From DATKEH01 sp035546355 (GTDB lineage: Bacteria > Acidobacteriota > Thermoanaerobaculia > Multivoradales > JAIOJS01), in the NCBI GenBank assembly GCA_035546355.1, contig DATKEH010000233.1:1-23295 (forward strand): a stretch of DNA of 23,295 bases, given 5' to 3'. The notes under the pieces are model-generated. The model made no database searches and had not been told where the DNA came from. It worked only from the letters and a program-made list of their open reading frames with translations. Position numbers and translations under genes: made by a program. Shown piece after piece: positions 9,459 through 17,412 of this stretch; within the stretch, counting starts at the first letter, position 1, and the number at the start of each line of letters is the position of its first letter.

Positions 9459-10331
9459 ATGGCGATCTGGGTCGATGACGACACCCGCCTGGTGGTGCAG
9501 GGGATCACCGGCAAGGAGGGTGCCTTCCACGCCCTGGGGTGCCGCGACTACGGCACCGCCGTGGTGGCCGGGGTGACGCCGGGCAAGGGGGGGCAGGAGG
9601 TGGAGGGGATCCCGGTGTTCGACTCGGTGGCCGAGGCGCGGGAAGCCACTGGCTGCAACGCCTCGATGATCTTCGTGCCGCCGCCGTTCGCCGCCGACGC
9701 CGTCATGGAGGCGGCCGACGCCGGCGTCGAGCTGGTGGTGTGCATCACCGAGGGGATCCCGGTCCACGACATGCTGCAGGTCAAGGCCTTCCTGCGCGAC
9801 CGCCCCACCCGGCTGGTCGGCCCCAACTGCCCCGGCGTCATCTCGCCCGGGATGGCCAAGGTCGGCATCATGCCGGGGCACATCCACCAGCGCGGCGGCG
9901 TCGGCGTCGTCTCGCGCTCCGGCACCCTCACCTACGAGGCGGTGTGGCAGCTCTCCAACGTCGGCCTCGGCCAGTCGACCTGCGTCGGCATCGGCGGCGA
10001 TCCGGTCAACGGCACGGACTTCATCGACGTGCTGTCGGCGTTCAAGGACGATCCGCAGACCGAGGCGGTGGTGCTGATCGGCGAGATCGGCGGCACGGCG
10101 GAGGAGGAGGCCGCCGCCTGGGTGGCGGAGAGCTTCGACCGGCCGGTGGTCGGCTTCATCGCCGGCCGCACCGCCCCGCCGGGGCGGCGTATGGGGCACG
10201 CCGGTGCCATCGTGGCGGGTGGCAAGGGCACCGCCGCCGAGAAGATGGCCGCCCTGGCGGCGGCGGGAATCCTGGTGGTCGAGTCGCCGGCGGCGATGGG
10301 CGAGACGGTGAAGAGGGCGCTCGCCAGGTGA
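9459..10331 (+). CDS. sucD: Succinyl-CoA synthetase, alpha subunit
   Basis: 290 residues (E. coli 289). Seen: N-terminal CoA-binding Rossmann part with VQGITGKEG at 13-21, GPNCPGVISPG at 121-131, the SRSGTLTYE loop at 152-160, and the phosphorylated active-site histidine H247 in MGHAGAIV. The start at ATG 9459 overlaps nothing (one base after the sucC TGA) and uses GGGGAGGAGG at the end of sucC as ribosome binding site. Its TGA overlaps the GTG of the next gene (GTGA at 10328-10331), which indicates translational coupling with the S51-like protein. Confidence 0.97.
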   Translation: MAIWVDDDTRLVVQGITGKEGAFHALGCRDYGTAVVAGVTPGKGGQEVEGIPVFDSVAEAREATGCNASMIFVPPPFAADAVMEAADAGVELVVCITEGIPVHDMLQVKAFLRDRPTRLVGPNCPGVISPGMAKVGIMPGHIHQRGGVGVVSRSGTLTYEAVWQLSNVGLGQSTCVGIGGDPVNGTDFIDVLSAFKDDPQTEAVVLIGEIGGTAEEEAAAWVAESFDRPVVGFIAGRTAPPGRRMGHAGAIVAGGKGTAAEKMAALAAAGILVVESPAAMGETVKRALAR

Positions 10332-11005
10332 CCCTTCCCTTCACCCGCCCCGCCGGCGGCGGCTGGCTGGCGCTGCTCGGCGGCGGCGAATTCTCCTTCG
10401 GCGAGACCCTCGACGCCGACCGCGCCTGGCTGGAGAAGACGCCTCCCGGGCCGATCGGCTTCGTCCCCGCCGCCAGCGGCTCGGTGGACTACCCGCGCCA
10501 CTTCGCCACCTACCTGCAGCAGACCTTCGGCCGCGAGGTCGAGGCGCTGCCGGTGTACCGGGCGCGCGACGCGCGGCGCCAGAAGCACGCTGGGCGGGTG
10601 GGCGAGCTGGCCGGCGTCTACCTCGGAGGCGGCGTCACCGACCATCTGCTCGAGGCTCTCGCCGCCGCACCGCTGGTCGACGCCCTGCTCGAGAGGCTGC
10701 GGGCCGGCGGCGTGGTGGTCGCCATCGCCGCCGCCGGCCAGGCCCTCGGCACCGTCGCCCGCAGCCTGTTCGGCGGCGCCCTGGTGCCGGGTCTGGGGTG
10801 GCTGCCGGGTGGCGTGGTCGAGCCGAGCTTCCAGCCCGGGCACGATCGCCGGCTGCGCCAGATGATGGCCTTCGGCGGCGTCTCCTGGGGCGTCGGCATC
10901 CCGGCAGGCGGTGCGCTGCTGCTGGGCCCGGACGGCGCCGCCGAGACGGTGGGGCCGCTGTTCCTGCTGACGGACGCCGACGGCGACCTGCAGGTGCTGG
11001 AGTGA
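10328..11005 (+). CDS. Cyanophycinase/peptidase E-like (S51, class I GAT fold) protein lacking the catalytic serine
   Basis: 225 residues. Fold signs of the S51 family: LALLGGGEF at 15-22, GFVPAASG at 44-51, VYLGGGVTDHLLEAL at 97-111 (the usual GG-D/T-Q-x-x-L region), and a C-terminal WGVGIPAGGALLLG (187-200) at the place of the family's GIDExTA strand. The nucleophile elbow, normally G-x-S-A-G, reads I-A-A-A-G at 133-137, so the serine is alanine (A135) and the first glycine is gone; the D/E of GIDE is also missing. It is therefore probably not a peptidase and may bind a ligand or partner. The GTG start overlaps the sucD stop by four bases; GAAGAGGG upstream is a plausible ribosome binding site. 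High third-position GC shows it is coding. Cofactor and role unknown. Confidence 0.8.
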   Translation: MTLPFTRPAGGGWLALLGGGEFSFGETLDADRAWLEKTPPGPIGFVPAASGSVDYPRHFATYLQQTFGREVEALPVYRARDARRQKHAGRVGELAGVYLGGGVTDHLLEALAAAPLVDALLERLRAGGVVVAIAAAGQALGTVARSLFGGALVPGLGWLPGGVVEPSFQPGHDRRLRQMMAFGGVSWGVGIPAGGALLLGPDGAAETVGPLFLLTDADGDLQVLE

Positions 11006-11046
11006 GCCCCCGACTCGTCCCCAGGGATCCCTGAAGGAGGTTTCTC

Positions 11047-11472
11047 GTGATCCAAGAGACACTGGCGATCGTCAAGCCCGATGCCTTCGGCGCCGGCAAG
11101 GCCGGCCGCATCCTCGCCCAGCTCGAGGGGGAGGGGTTCCGCATCCTCGGCGCCCGCGTGCTGCACCTGTCGCGGCAGCAGGCGGGGGAGTTCTACGCGG
11201 TGCACCGCGAGCGGCCGTTCTACGACAGCCTGGTGCGGTTCATGACCAGCGGCCCCTGCATGCCCCTGGCCCTCGAGCGCGAGGACGCGGTGGCCCACCT
11301 GCGCCGGGTGATGGGCGCGACCGACCCGGCCAAGGCGGATCCGGGCACCCTGCGTGCGCAGCACGCCGAGTCGATCGAACGCAACGCGATCCACGGCAGC
11401 GACTCGCCGGAGAACGCGGAGAAGGAGCTGGCGTTCTTCTTCGGCTACGCCGACCGCATCGCGGCGCGGTAG
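11047..11472 (+). CDS. ndk: Nucleoside diphosphate kinase
   Basis: 141 residues, normal for the family. It transfers the terminal phosphate between nucleoside di- and triphosphates through a phosphohistidine. Seen: KPDAFGAG at 10-17 (usual KPDAV), RP-FY region at 56-59, GATDPAKADPGT at 90-101, and the signature NAIHGSDS at 113-120 with active H116. The region before the signature (LRAQHAES) departs from the common IRGDFA sequence. GTG at 11047 follows a near-perfect ribosome binding site AAGGAGGT (11034-11041) at five bases, stronger than any other in the operon, so ndk may be made in greater amounts. Placement after sucCD fits equilibration of the nucleotide that succinyl-CoA synthetase makes. 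Confidence 0.97.
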   Translation: MIQETLAIVKPDAFGAGKAGRILAQLEGEGFRILGARVLHLSRQQAGEFYAVHRERPFYDSLVRFMTSGPCMPLALEREDAVAHLRRVMGATDPAKADPGTLRAQHAESIERNAIHGSDSPENAEKELAFFFGYADRIAAR

Positions 11473-11484
11473 GATCGAGCCGCC

Positions 11485-11766
11485 ATGGTGTTTCGTGCCC
11501 CCCGGGCTGCCCCCCAGAGCCGCGTCGCCAGCGAGCGCCGGGGGTCGGTGGTGGGGCGGTTCTGCCACGGTTGCGGGTCGATCTACCCCTTGCAGCGCCG
11601 CCTCCACAGCGGCGATCCGATTTACGGTCGCGACCACATCGCCTCGCCCTGCGCCTACGAGGGCTACGGCTTCGAGCCGGGGGAAGCATGGTGGGAGCCG
11701 GCGGTGATCGTGCTGGCGCCGCCTGCCGAGCCAGCAGCTACGGCAGCCGCACCGACGGCGGGCTGA
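11485..11766 (+). CDS. Small cysteine-containing protein of unknown function
   Basis: 93 residues, not assigned to a known family. Seen: CHGCG at 27-31, H51, and C56 in SPCAYEGYGF, a spacing that could make a small zinc site (C27, C30, C56 with H41 or H51), followed by GEAWWEPAV at 67-75 and a low-complexity Ala/Pro tail. Codon use in the central part has the same G/C third-base bias as neighbours, supporting a real gene. It starts 12 bases after the ndk stop; AGGATCGAG at 11471-11479 is a weak ribosome binding site. Probably the last gene of the sucCD operon. It could be a partner or regulator, but nothing shows which. Confidence 0.6.
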   Translation: MVFRAPRAAPQSRVASERRGSVVGRFCHGCGSIYPLQRRLHSGDPIYGRDHIASPCAYEGYGFEPGEAWWEPAVIVLAPPAEPAATAAAPTAG

Positions 11767-11839
11767 GCAGCGGCTGGCCGCCAACGCGGGAGGCCGGTCG
11801 CGGCGCAACCCGCGGGGCCGGTAGCCGTACCTCATGGGT

Positions 11840-11856
11840 GGGAGCCCGGTGCTCCC
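11840..11856. terminator. Perfect hairpin in the gap before the efflux genes
   Basis: GGGAGC (11840-11845), loop CCGGT, GCTCCC (11851-11856). No T-run follows. It lies 74 bases after the last gene of the sucCD cluster and 18 bases before the candidate efflux promoter, so termination is plausible but unproven. The rest of the 223-base gap shows no further gene. Confidence 0.35.
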
Positions 11857-11874
11857 CTGGTCGGAGTCGTCGGT

Positions 11875-11880
11875 TAAGCT
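11875..11880 (+). promoter_or_regulatory. Candidate -10 box of the efflux operon
   Basis: TAAGCT within TCGGTTAAGCTCTCGC, the only AT-rich point in the gap, 109 bases before the TTG start of the membrane fusion protein. No recognisable -35 and no operator palindrome was identified. Confidence 0.3.
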
Positions 11881-11989
11881 CTCGCGCCCGGGGGCGCGCA
11901 GCGCGCCGCCGGCAGCGTCGCGAGCCATGGTGCCCCGCTAGCCTCCTCGCCGGGCGCCTCCTCTCCCTCTGGCATCGGGAGGTCCGTCT

Positions 11990-13147
11990 TTGCCGAGCCA
12001 TCAGCCTTTCCCCGCCTCTCCGGCCGCCGCCGCCCCGCCGCCAGCGGCGCAGGGGCGCGGGCCGGGGGCGGCAGCCGTCCCGGTCTGCGCCCTCTGGATC
12101 GTCCTGATCGCGCTGCTGCCGCGGCCCGCCGTCGCCCAGGGCGGCCAGGGGCCGGCGCCGGTCCGCTACACCGAGGCGCTGCGCCAGCAGGTGGCCGGGC
12201 AGCTCCAGCTGACCGGCACGGTGGAGGCGGTCGACAGCTCGGTGGTGGCCGCCGAGGTCGCCGGCCTGGTCGCCGCCTTTCCGGCCCGCGAGGGCACGTG
12301 GGTGCGCGCCGGCGAGCCCCTGCTGCGCCTCGAGACGCAGCCCATCGCGCTGCGCCTGGAGGTGGCGCGCGGGGAGCTGTCCGAGGCGCAGGCCCGCCTG
12401 GAGCAGGCCGAGCTGCGCCTCGCCCGCCAGCGGGAGCTGCAGCAGTCCGGCGTGGTGAGCACCCAGACTCTCGACGACGCGATCTACGAGCACCAGGCCT
12501 GGCAGGGGCGGGCCCAGCGGCTGACGGCCGAGGTCGCCGCGCTGGAGCGCGACCTCGGGCGCGCCACCGTGCGCGCTCCCTTCGCCGGGGTGGTGGTCGC
12601 CGAGCACACCCAGAAGGGCGAATGGCTGGCGGTGGGCGACCCGGTGGTGGACCTGATCTCGCTGCAGACGCTCGAGGTGCGCGTCGAGGTGCCGGAGCGC
12701 CACTATGCCGAGGTGCGGGTGGGTGGCCGCGCCAGGGTGGTCTTCGACTCGCTGAACGGCCTCGCCCTCGCGGGTGAGGTGCATGCGGTGGTGCCGCGAG
12801 CCGACGCCCGGGCGCGCACCTTTCCGGTCAAGGTGCGGTTCGGCGACCGAGAGGGGCGCGTCGGGGCGGGGATGCTGGCCCGGGTAGCGCTGCCGTTCGC
12901 CAGCGCCTCGGCGGTGCTGGTGCCCAAGGACGCCGTGGTCAGCCAGGGGCCGGAGCGCTTCGTCTGGGTGATCCGCGACGGCGGCGCGGTCGAGCGGGTC
13001 GATGTCCAGCCCGGCCGCGCCACCGGCGCCTGGGTGGTGGTCGCGGGAGGGGTCGCCGCCGGCGACAGGGTGGTGACGCGTGGCAACGAGCGGCTGCAGC
13101 CCGGGATGAAGGTGGCGGGGCAGCCGCAGGAGTACCCGGCGCCATGA
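11990..13147 (+). CDS. RND efflux periplasmic adaptor (membrane fusion protein, HlyD/AcrA type)
   Basis: 385 residues. It would link the inner-membrane RND pump to an outer-membrane channel. Seen: Pro/Ala-rich N-terminus, hydrophobic core at 29-44 and cleavage motif PRPAVA-Q at 44-50, so a signal peptide cut after about residue 49 (not a lipobox); barrel-sandwich halves (GTVEAVDSSVVAAEVAGLV near 74-92 and ATVRAPFAGVVV near 192-203) flanking a coiled-coil hairpin (about 120-185); then beta-barrel and membrane-proximal domains. The TTG start at 11990 is supported by GGGAGG at 11977-11982 and by giving the whole signal peptide; the N-region is longer than usual. The last bases overlap the pump gene as ATGA (13144-13147). 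No TolC-like gene follows. Confidence 0.92.
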   Translation: MPSHQPFPASPAAAAPPPAAQGRGPGAAAVPVCALWIVLIALLPRPAVAQGGQGPAPVRYTEALRQQVAGQLQLTGTVEAVDSSVVAAEVAGLVAAFPAREGTWVRAGEPLLRLETQPIALRLEVARGELSEAQARLEQAELRLARQRELQQSGVVSTQTLDDAIYEHQAWQGRAQRLTAEVAALERDLGRATVRAPFAGVVVAEHTQKGEWLAVGDPVVDLISLQTLEVRVEVPERHYAEVRVGGRARVVFDSLNGLALAGEVHAVVPRADARARTFPVKVRFGDREGRVGAGMLARVALPFASASAVLVPKDAVVSQGPERFVWVIRDGGAVERVDVQPGRATGAWVVVAGGVAAGDRVVTRGNERLQPGMKVAGQPQEYPAP

Positions 13148-16100
13148 AGCTGGTCCACGAAGCGATCCGCCTGCCCGTCACCACCGCGGTGGGCGCCATC
13201 CTGCTGGCCCTGTTCGGGGTCATCGGCCTCTACCGTCTGCCGGTGCAGCTGTCGCCGACCATCGAGGAGCCCGAGGTCGGCGTCACCACGATCTGGCCGG
13301 GTGCCAGCCCGCACGAGATCGAGCGCGAGATCGTCGACAAGCAGGAGGAGCAGCTCAAGGGCCTAGAGGGGCTGGTGCGGATGGACAGCTCGAGCGCCGA
13401 CAGCGTCGGCAGCCTGACGCTGGTCTTTCAGACCGGCACCGACGTCGACGCCGCCCTGCTCAAGGTGTCCAACCGCCTCGAGCAGGTGCCCAGCTACCCC
13501 GCCGACGTCGACAAGCCGGTCATCCGCAGCGTCGGCGCCGACGCCTCTCCCATCGCCTGGTTCATCCTGCTGCCCAGACGCGAAGACGGCTACCGCGGCG
13601 ACATCTGGACCCTGCGGACCTTCATCGAGGAGGACGTCAAGCCCGAGATCGAGCGAGTGCCGGGAGTGGGGGCCTTCAACGTCTTCGGCGGCCGCGAGGA
13701 GGAGATGCAGGTGGTGGTCGACCCCGCGGCGCTGGCCGCGCGGCAGATCACCCTGCCGGAGCTGATGGCGGCGCTCGACCGCGAGAACCGCAACATCAGC
13801 GGCGGTGACTTCTTCGAGGGCAAGCGGCGCTACGTGGTGCGGGCGATCGGGGAGTACACCTCGCCGGAGCAGATCGAGCAGGTGGTGGTGGCGGTGCGCA
13901 ACGGCGTGCCGATCCGCGTCGGCGACGTCGGGCGCGCCCAGCTCGGCCACGCCAGGCCGGGGGCGATGGGCTACTTCATGGGAGAGCCGTCGATCGCCTT
14001 CAACGTGGTGCGTTCGGCGGGCGCCAACGTGCTGGCGGTGATGGCGGGGGTCCAGAGGGCGATGCTGGAGGTCGAGGAGGACCTGCTGGCGCCGCGGGGG
14101 CTCACCTTCGTGCAGGTCTACGACGAGACCGACTACATCCGCGGCGCCATCGACCTGGTGCAGCAGAGCCTGATGCTGGGCGGCGTGCTGGCGATCCTCA
14201 TGCTGCTGGTCTTTCTGCGCAGCCGCACCAGCACCCTGGTGATCGCCGTGGCCATCCCGATCAGCGTCGTCGGCACCTTCCTGATGATGTGGTGGTTCGG
14301 CCGCACCCTCAACGTCATCAGCCTCGCCGGGCTCGCCTTCGCCGTCGGCATGGTGGTCGACAACTCCATCGTCGTGCTGGAGAACATCTACCGCCACCGG
14401 CAGCTGGGCAAGAGCCGGCGGCAGGCGGCCTACGACGGCACCACCGAGGTGTGGGGAGCGGTGTTGGCCTCGACGCTGACCACCATCGCCGTGTTCCTGC
14501 CGGTGCTGTTCGTCCAGGAGGAGGCAGGGCAGCTGTTTCGCGACATCGCCATCGCCATCAGCTGCGCCGTAGGTCTGTCGCTGATCGTGGCGATGACCAT
14601 CATCCCCAGCCTGTCGGCGAAGATCCTCGGCGCCGCCGCGCCGGCGGGGGAGGACGAAGAGGACGACGAGCTGGGCGGCGAGTACGGCAGCCATCGCCCT
14701 GGGAGCTTCAAGAACCTGTGGGGGTTCGTTCCCCAGGCGCAGCGGTTCAACGAATGGGTCGCCAGCACCGTGTACCGCATCTGCGGCTCGACGCCACGGC
14801 GGCTGGCGGTGGTCCTCGGCTTCACGGTGGCCGCACTCGGGCTCTCCTGGCTGCTGATGCCCAAGGCGGAGTACCTGCCCACCGGCAACCTCAACTTCGT
14901 GTTCGGCATGATCCTGCCGTCTCCAGGCCAGAGCATGGACGAGAACGCCGAGCTGCAGCACCTCTACGTCGAGAAGCTGCGCCCGCTGTGGGAGGCGTCG
15001 GGGGAGGAGGCCGACGGCCTGCCCGGCGGCGGCGTCATGGGCTACTTCTTCGTCGCCCTCAACGACCGGGTCTTCATGGGGGCGAGGTCGCGCGACGAGC
15101 AGCGGGCGCGCGAGCTGCTGCCGGTGTTCTGGGAGGTCAACTCGCAGATCCCCGGCGCCATCGCCTTCGCCACTCAGCCCGGGCTGTTCCAGCGCGGCCT
15201 GGGGGAGGGGCGAACCATCGACGTCGAGGTCACCGGACCGGACCTGCCGCGGCTGGTCGACCTCGGTGGCGAGATCTTCGGGCGGCTGCCCGGCGTGCTG
15301 CCCGGCGCGCAGGCGATCCCCATCCCCAGCCTCGACCTCGGCAACCCGGAGGTGCAGGTGCGCACCGACCGGCGGCGGGCGGCGGAGGTCGGGCTGTCGC
15401 ACCGCGATCTCGGCATGGCGGTCGACGCGCTGGTCGACGGAGCCAAGGCGAGCGAGTACCGCCACCAGGGCAAGGAGATCGACCTGCGGGTGATCGCCGA
15501 GCAGGGGGAGCTGTCCCGGCGCACCCACCTCATCGAGCAGCTGCCGCTGGCGGCGCCCAGCGGCGAGCTGGTGACGGTCGGCTCGGTGGCCGAGGTGGTG
15601 GTGGACAGCGGGCCGGCCCAGATCGCCCATCGCGAGCGGCAGCGCGCCATCACCATCCAGGTGACGCCTGCCGAGGAGATGCCGCTGCAGGAGGCGATGG
15701 AGCGCATCGCCAGCGACATCCTGGCGCCGATGCGGGAGGAGGGGAGGCTGGGAGGTCTCTACCGCGCCCGCATGGCGGGCACCGCCGACAAGCTCACCCA
15801 GACCGGGCGGGCGCTGATGTGGAACTTCCTGCTGGCGGTGGTCATCACCTACCTGCTGATGGCGGCGCTGTTCGAGAGCTTCCTCTACCCCCTGGTGATC
15901 CTCTTCAGCGTGCCGCTCGCCGCCCTCGGCGGCTTCCTCGGCCTCGGGGTGGTCAACCTGTTCACCCACCAGGCGCTCGACGTCCTCACCATGCTGGGGT
16001 TCATCATCCTGGTAGGCACGGTGGTCAACAACGCGATCCTCATCGTGCACCAGACCCTCAACCACATGCGTGAGGAGGAGATGCCGTCGCGCGAGGCCAT

Positions 16101-16371
16101 CCGCGAGGCCACCGCCAATCGCATCCGCCCCATCTTCATGAGCGTCGGCACCAGCGTCTGCGGCATGCTGCCGCTGGTGCTGTTCCCGGGCCCGGGCTCG
16201 GAGCTCTATCGCGGCCTGGGGAGCGTGGTGATCGGCGGCTTGCTGGTGTCGACCCTGTTCACGCTCTTCCTGGTGCCGGCGCTGCTCAGCCTGGTGCTCG
16301 AGGCCCGGGAGCGGCTCGCCGCGCGCTGGCGGGGCCTGCGCGAGGCCGAGTCGGCCGAAGCGCCGGTGTAG
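13144..16371 (+). CDS. RND efflux pump permease (AcrB/hydrophobe-amphiphile superfamily)
   Basis: 1075 residues, twelve-span RND transporter that exports substrates with proton drive. Seen: first span near 13-30, porter domain motif PTIEEPEVGVTTIWPGASPHEIE near 39-61, second porter repeat after about 570, and span blocks near 338-500 and 890-1060. In span 4 the AcrB pair D407-D408 is D406-N407 (GMVVDNSIVVLENI); in span 10 the AcrB lysine K940 is replaced by N962-N963 (VVNNAILIV). This VDN/VNN form occurs in many RND pumps outside the AcrB group. A charged insert (EDEEDDE near 503-509) lies in the central cytoplasmic loop. Substrate cannot be told. Its stop TAG is followed by GGGGGCGGC, a partial match to the palindromic elements, and the egtD stop is only eight bases away on the other strand. 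Confidence 0.95.
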   Translation: MKLVHEAIRLPVTTAVGAILLALFGVIGLYRLPVQLSPTIEEPEVGVTTIWPGASPHEIEREIVDKQEEQLKGLEGLVRMDSSSADSVGSLTLVFQTGTDVDAALLKVSNRLEQVPSYPADVDKPVIRSVGADASPIAWFILLPRREDGYRGDIWTLRTFIEEDVKPEIERVPGVGAFNVFGGREEEMQVVVDPAALAARQITLPELMAALDRENRNISGGDFFEGKRRYVVRAIGEYTSPEQIEQVVVAVRNGVPIRVGDVGRAQLGHARPGAMGYFMGEPSIAFNVVRSAGANVLAVMAGVQRAMLEVEEDLLAPRGLTFVQVYDETDYIRGAIDLVQQSLMLGGVLAILMLLVFLRSRTSTLVIAVAIPISVVGTFLMMWWFGRTLNVISLAGLAFAVGMVVDNSIVVLENIYRHRQLGKSRRQAAYDGTTEVWGAVLASTLTTIAVFLPVLFVQEEAGQLFRDIAIAISCAVGLSLIVAMTIIPSLSAKILGAAAPAGEDEEDDELGGEYGSHRPGSFKNLWGFVPQAQRFNEWVASTVYRICGSTPRRLAVVLGFTVAALGLSWLLMPKAEYLPTGNLNFVFGMILPSPGQSMDENAELQHLYVEKLRPLWEASGEEADGLPGGGVMGYFFVALNDRVFMGARSRDEQRARELLPVFWEVNSQIPGAIAFATQPGLFQRGLGEGRTIDVEVTGPDLPRLVDLGGEIFGRLPGVLPGAQAIPIPSLDLGNPEVQVRTDRRRAAEVGLSHRDLGMAVDALVDGAKASEYRHQGKEIDLRVIAEQGELSRRTHLIEQLPLAAPSGELVTVGSVAEVVVDSGPAQIAHRERQRAITIQVTPAEEMPLQEAMERIASDILAPMREEGRLGGLYRARMAGTADKLTQTGRALMWNFLLAVVITYLLMAALFESFLYPLVILFSVPLAALGGFLGLGVVNLFTHQALDVLTMLGFIILVGTVVNNAILIVHQTLNHMREEEMPSREAIREATANRIRPIFMSVGTSVCGMLPLVLFPGPGSELYRGLGSVVIGGLLVSTLFTLFLVPALLSLVLEARERLAARWRGLREAESAEAPV

Positions 16372-16379
16372 GGGGGCGG

Positions 16380-17342
16380 CTAGCGTTGGCCCAGGTAGAG
16401 CGCGAACTGGCGCCGCGGGTCGGCGTGCTCCTCGAGGAGGCGGAAGCCGGAGGCGGCGAACAGCTGGCGCACCCGCTCGGCATCGTACTTGGCGCTGATC
16501 TCGGTGTGGATCTCCTCGCCCGCGGCGAGCTCTAGCACTTCGCCGGTGAACCCCAGCCGCACCCGCTGAGGCGCCACGGCGACCAGGCGCATCTCGATCC
16601 ATCGCGAAGCGGGGTCGTAGAACGCCCGATGGGCGAAGCAGGCGGGGTCGAAGTCAGCCTCCAGCAGCCGGTTCACCACCCGCAGGATGTTGCGGTTGAA
16701 CTCGGCGGTGACCCCACCGGCGTCATCGTAGGCTGCCTCCAGCACGCCCCGATCCTTGATCAGGTCGACGCCGAGGAGGAGGAAGTCGCCCGCGGCCATG
16801 GCACGGGCGAGGCGCGCCAGGAAGGCCGGCGCCTCGCGCTCGGGGTGCAGGTTGCCGATGGTGCCCCCGAGGAACAGCGTCAGCCGCGGGCCGGGCGGAG
16901 CAACCGGCGGCAGCGGCGCCGCATCCTCGGTGAAGTCGCCGACGATGGCGTGCACCGCCAGGCCGGGGTAGGCAACAGCGATCTCCTCCGCCACCGACCG
17001 CAGCATCTCCTCGCTGACGTCGATCGGCACGTAGCTCGTCAGCGTGCGCTGCTGCCACAGCGCATCGAGCAGCAGCCGGGTCTTGCTCGCCGACCCCGGA
17101 CCCAGCTCCACCAGCTGCCGCGCCGCGGTGCGCCGGGTGATCGCCTCGGCTGCCGCCGCCAGGATCTCCCGCTCGGTGCGCGTCTGGTAGTACTCGGGGA
17201 GCTCGGTGATCTCCTCGAACAGTAGCGAGCCGCGCTCGTCGTAGAGGAACTTCGAGGGGATGGAGCGCGGCTGGCGACGCAGACCCGAGAGGAGCAGCTC
17301 CCGGTCGGGCTCCTCGCCGTGGGGGGCCCCACGAACCTCCAC
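16380..17342 (-). CDS. egtD: L-histidine N(alpha)-methyltransferase (ergothioneine synthesis)
   Basis: 320 residues (mycobacterial EgtD 321). It trimethylates histidine to hercynine with SAM. Seen: KFLYDERGSLLFEEITELPEYYQTRTE at about 31-57 (given in parts: KFLYDERGS, ITELPEYY), SAM loop ELGPGSASKTRLLLDAL, histidine-site FLGGTIGNLHPERE, YDDAGGVTAEFNRNILRVVNR, and near the C-terminus EIHTEISAKY, where the E and S match the mycobacterial E282 and S284. The frame is open into egtB. GTG at 17342-17340 is chosen because AGGGAG lies six bases before it and it gives the normal length; an alternative GTG at 17426 would overlap the egtB stop and add 28 low-complexity residues. Same direction as egtB, 70 bases downstream; it converges on the RND gene. 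Confidence 0.93.
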   Translation of the reverse strand: MEVRGAPHGEEPDRELLLSGLRRQPRSIPSKFLYDERGSLLFEEITELPEYYQTRTEREILAAAAEAITRRTAARQLVELGPGSASKTRLLLDALWQQRTLTSYVPIDVSEEMLRSVAEEIAVAYPGLAVHAIVGDFTEDAAPLPPVAPPGPRLTLFLGGTIGNLHPEREAPAFLARLARAMAAGDFLLLGVDLIKDRGVLEAAYDDAGGVTAEFNRNILRVVNRLLEADFDPACFAHRAFYDPASRWIEMRLVAVAPQRVRLGFTGEVLELAAGEEIHTEISAKYDAERVRQLFAASGFRLLEEHADPRRQFALYLGQR

Positions 17343-17412
17343 TACCGGCTCCCTGGGCGGCGGCAGGCCCCCTGCTCTGGGCTCGGCGGCGCCGCCGGCC
17401 GAGCCGGTGCCC

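Noticed and set aside
11571..12107. 178-codon open frame spanning the gap before the efflux genes
   Set aside because: Arg/Ser-rich translation out of frame with the better-supported 93-residue gene and running into the adaptor gene; no homology.
13363..16602. Long open frame (1079 codons) antisense to the RND permease
   Set aside because: Its translation is rich in His, Gln, Arg and Ala with no domain; it follows from the G/C third-base bias of the sense gene, which removes stops from one antisense frame.
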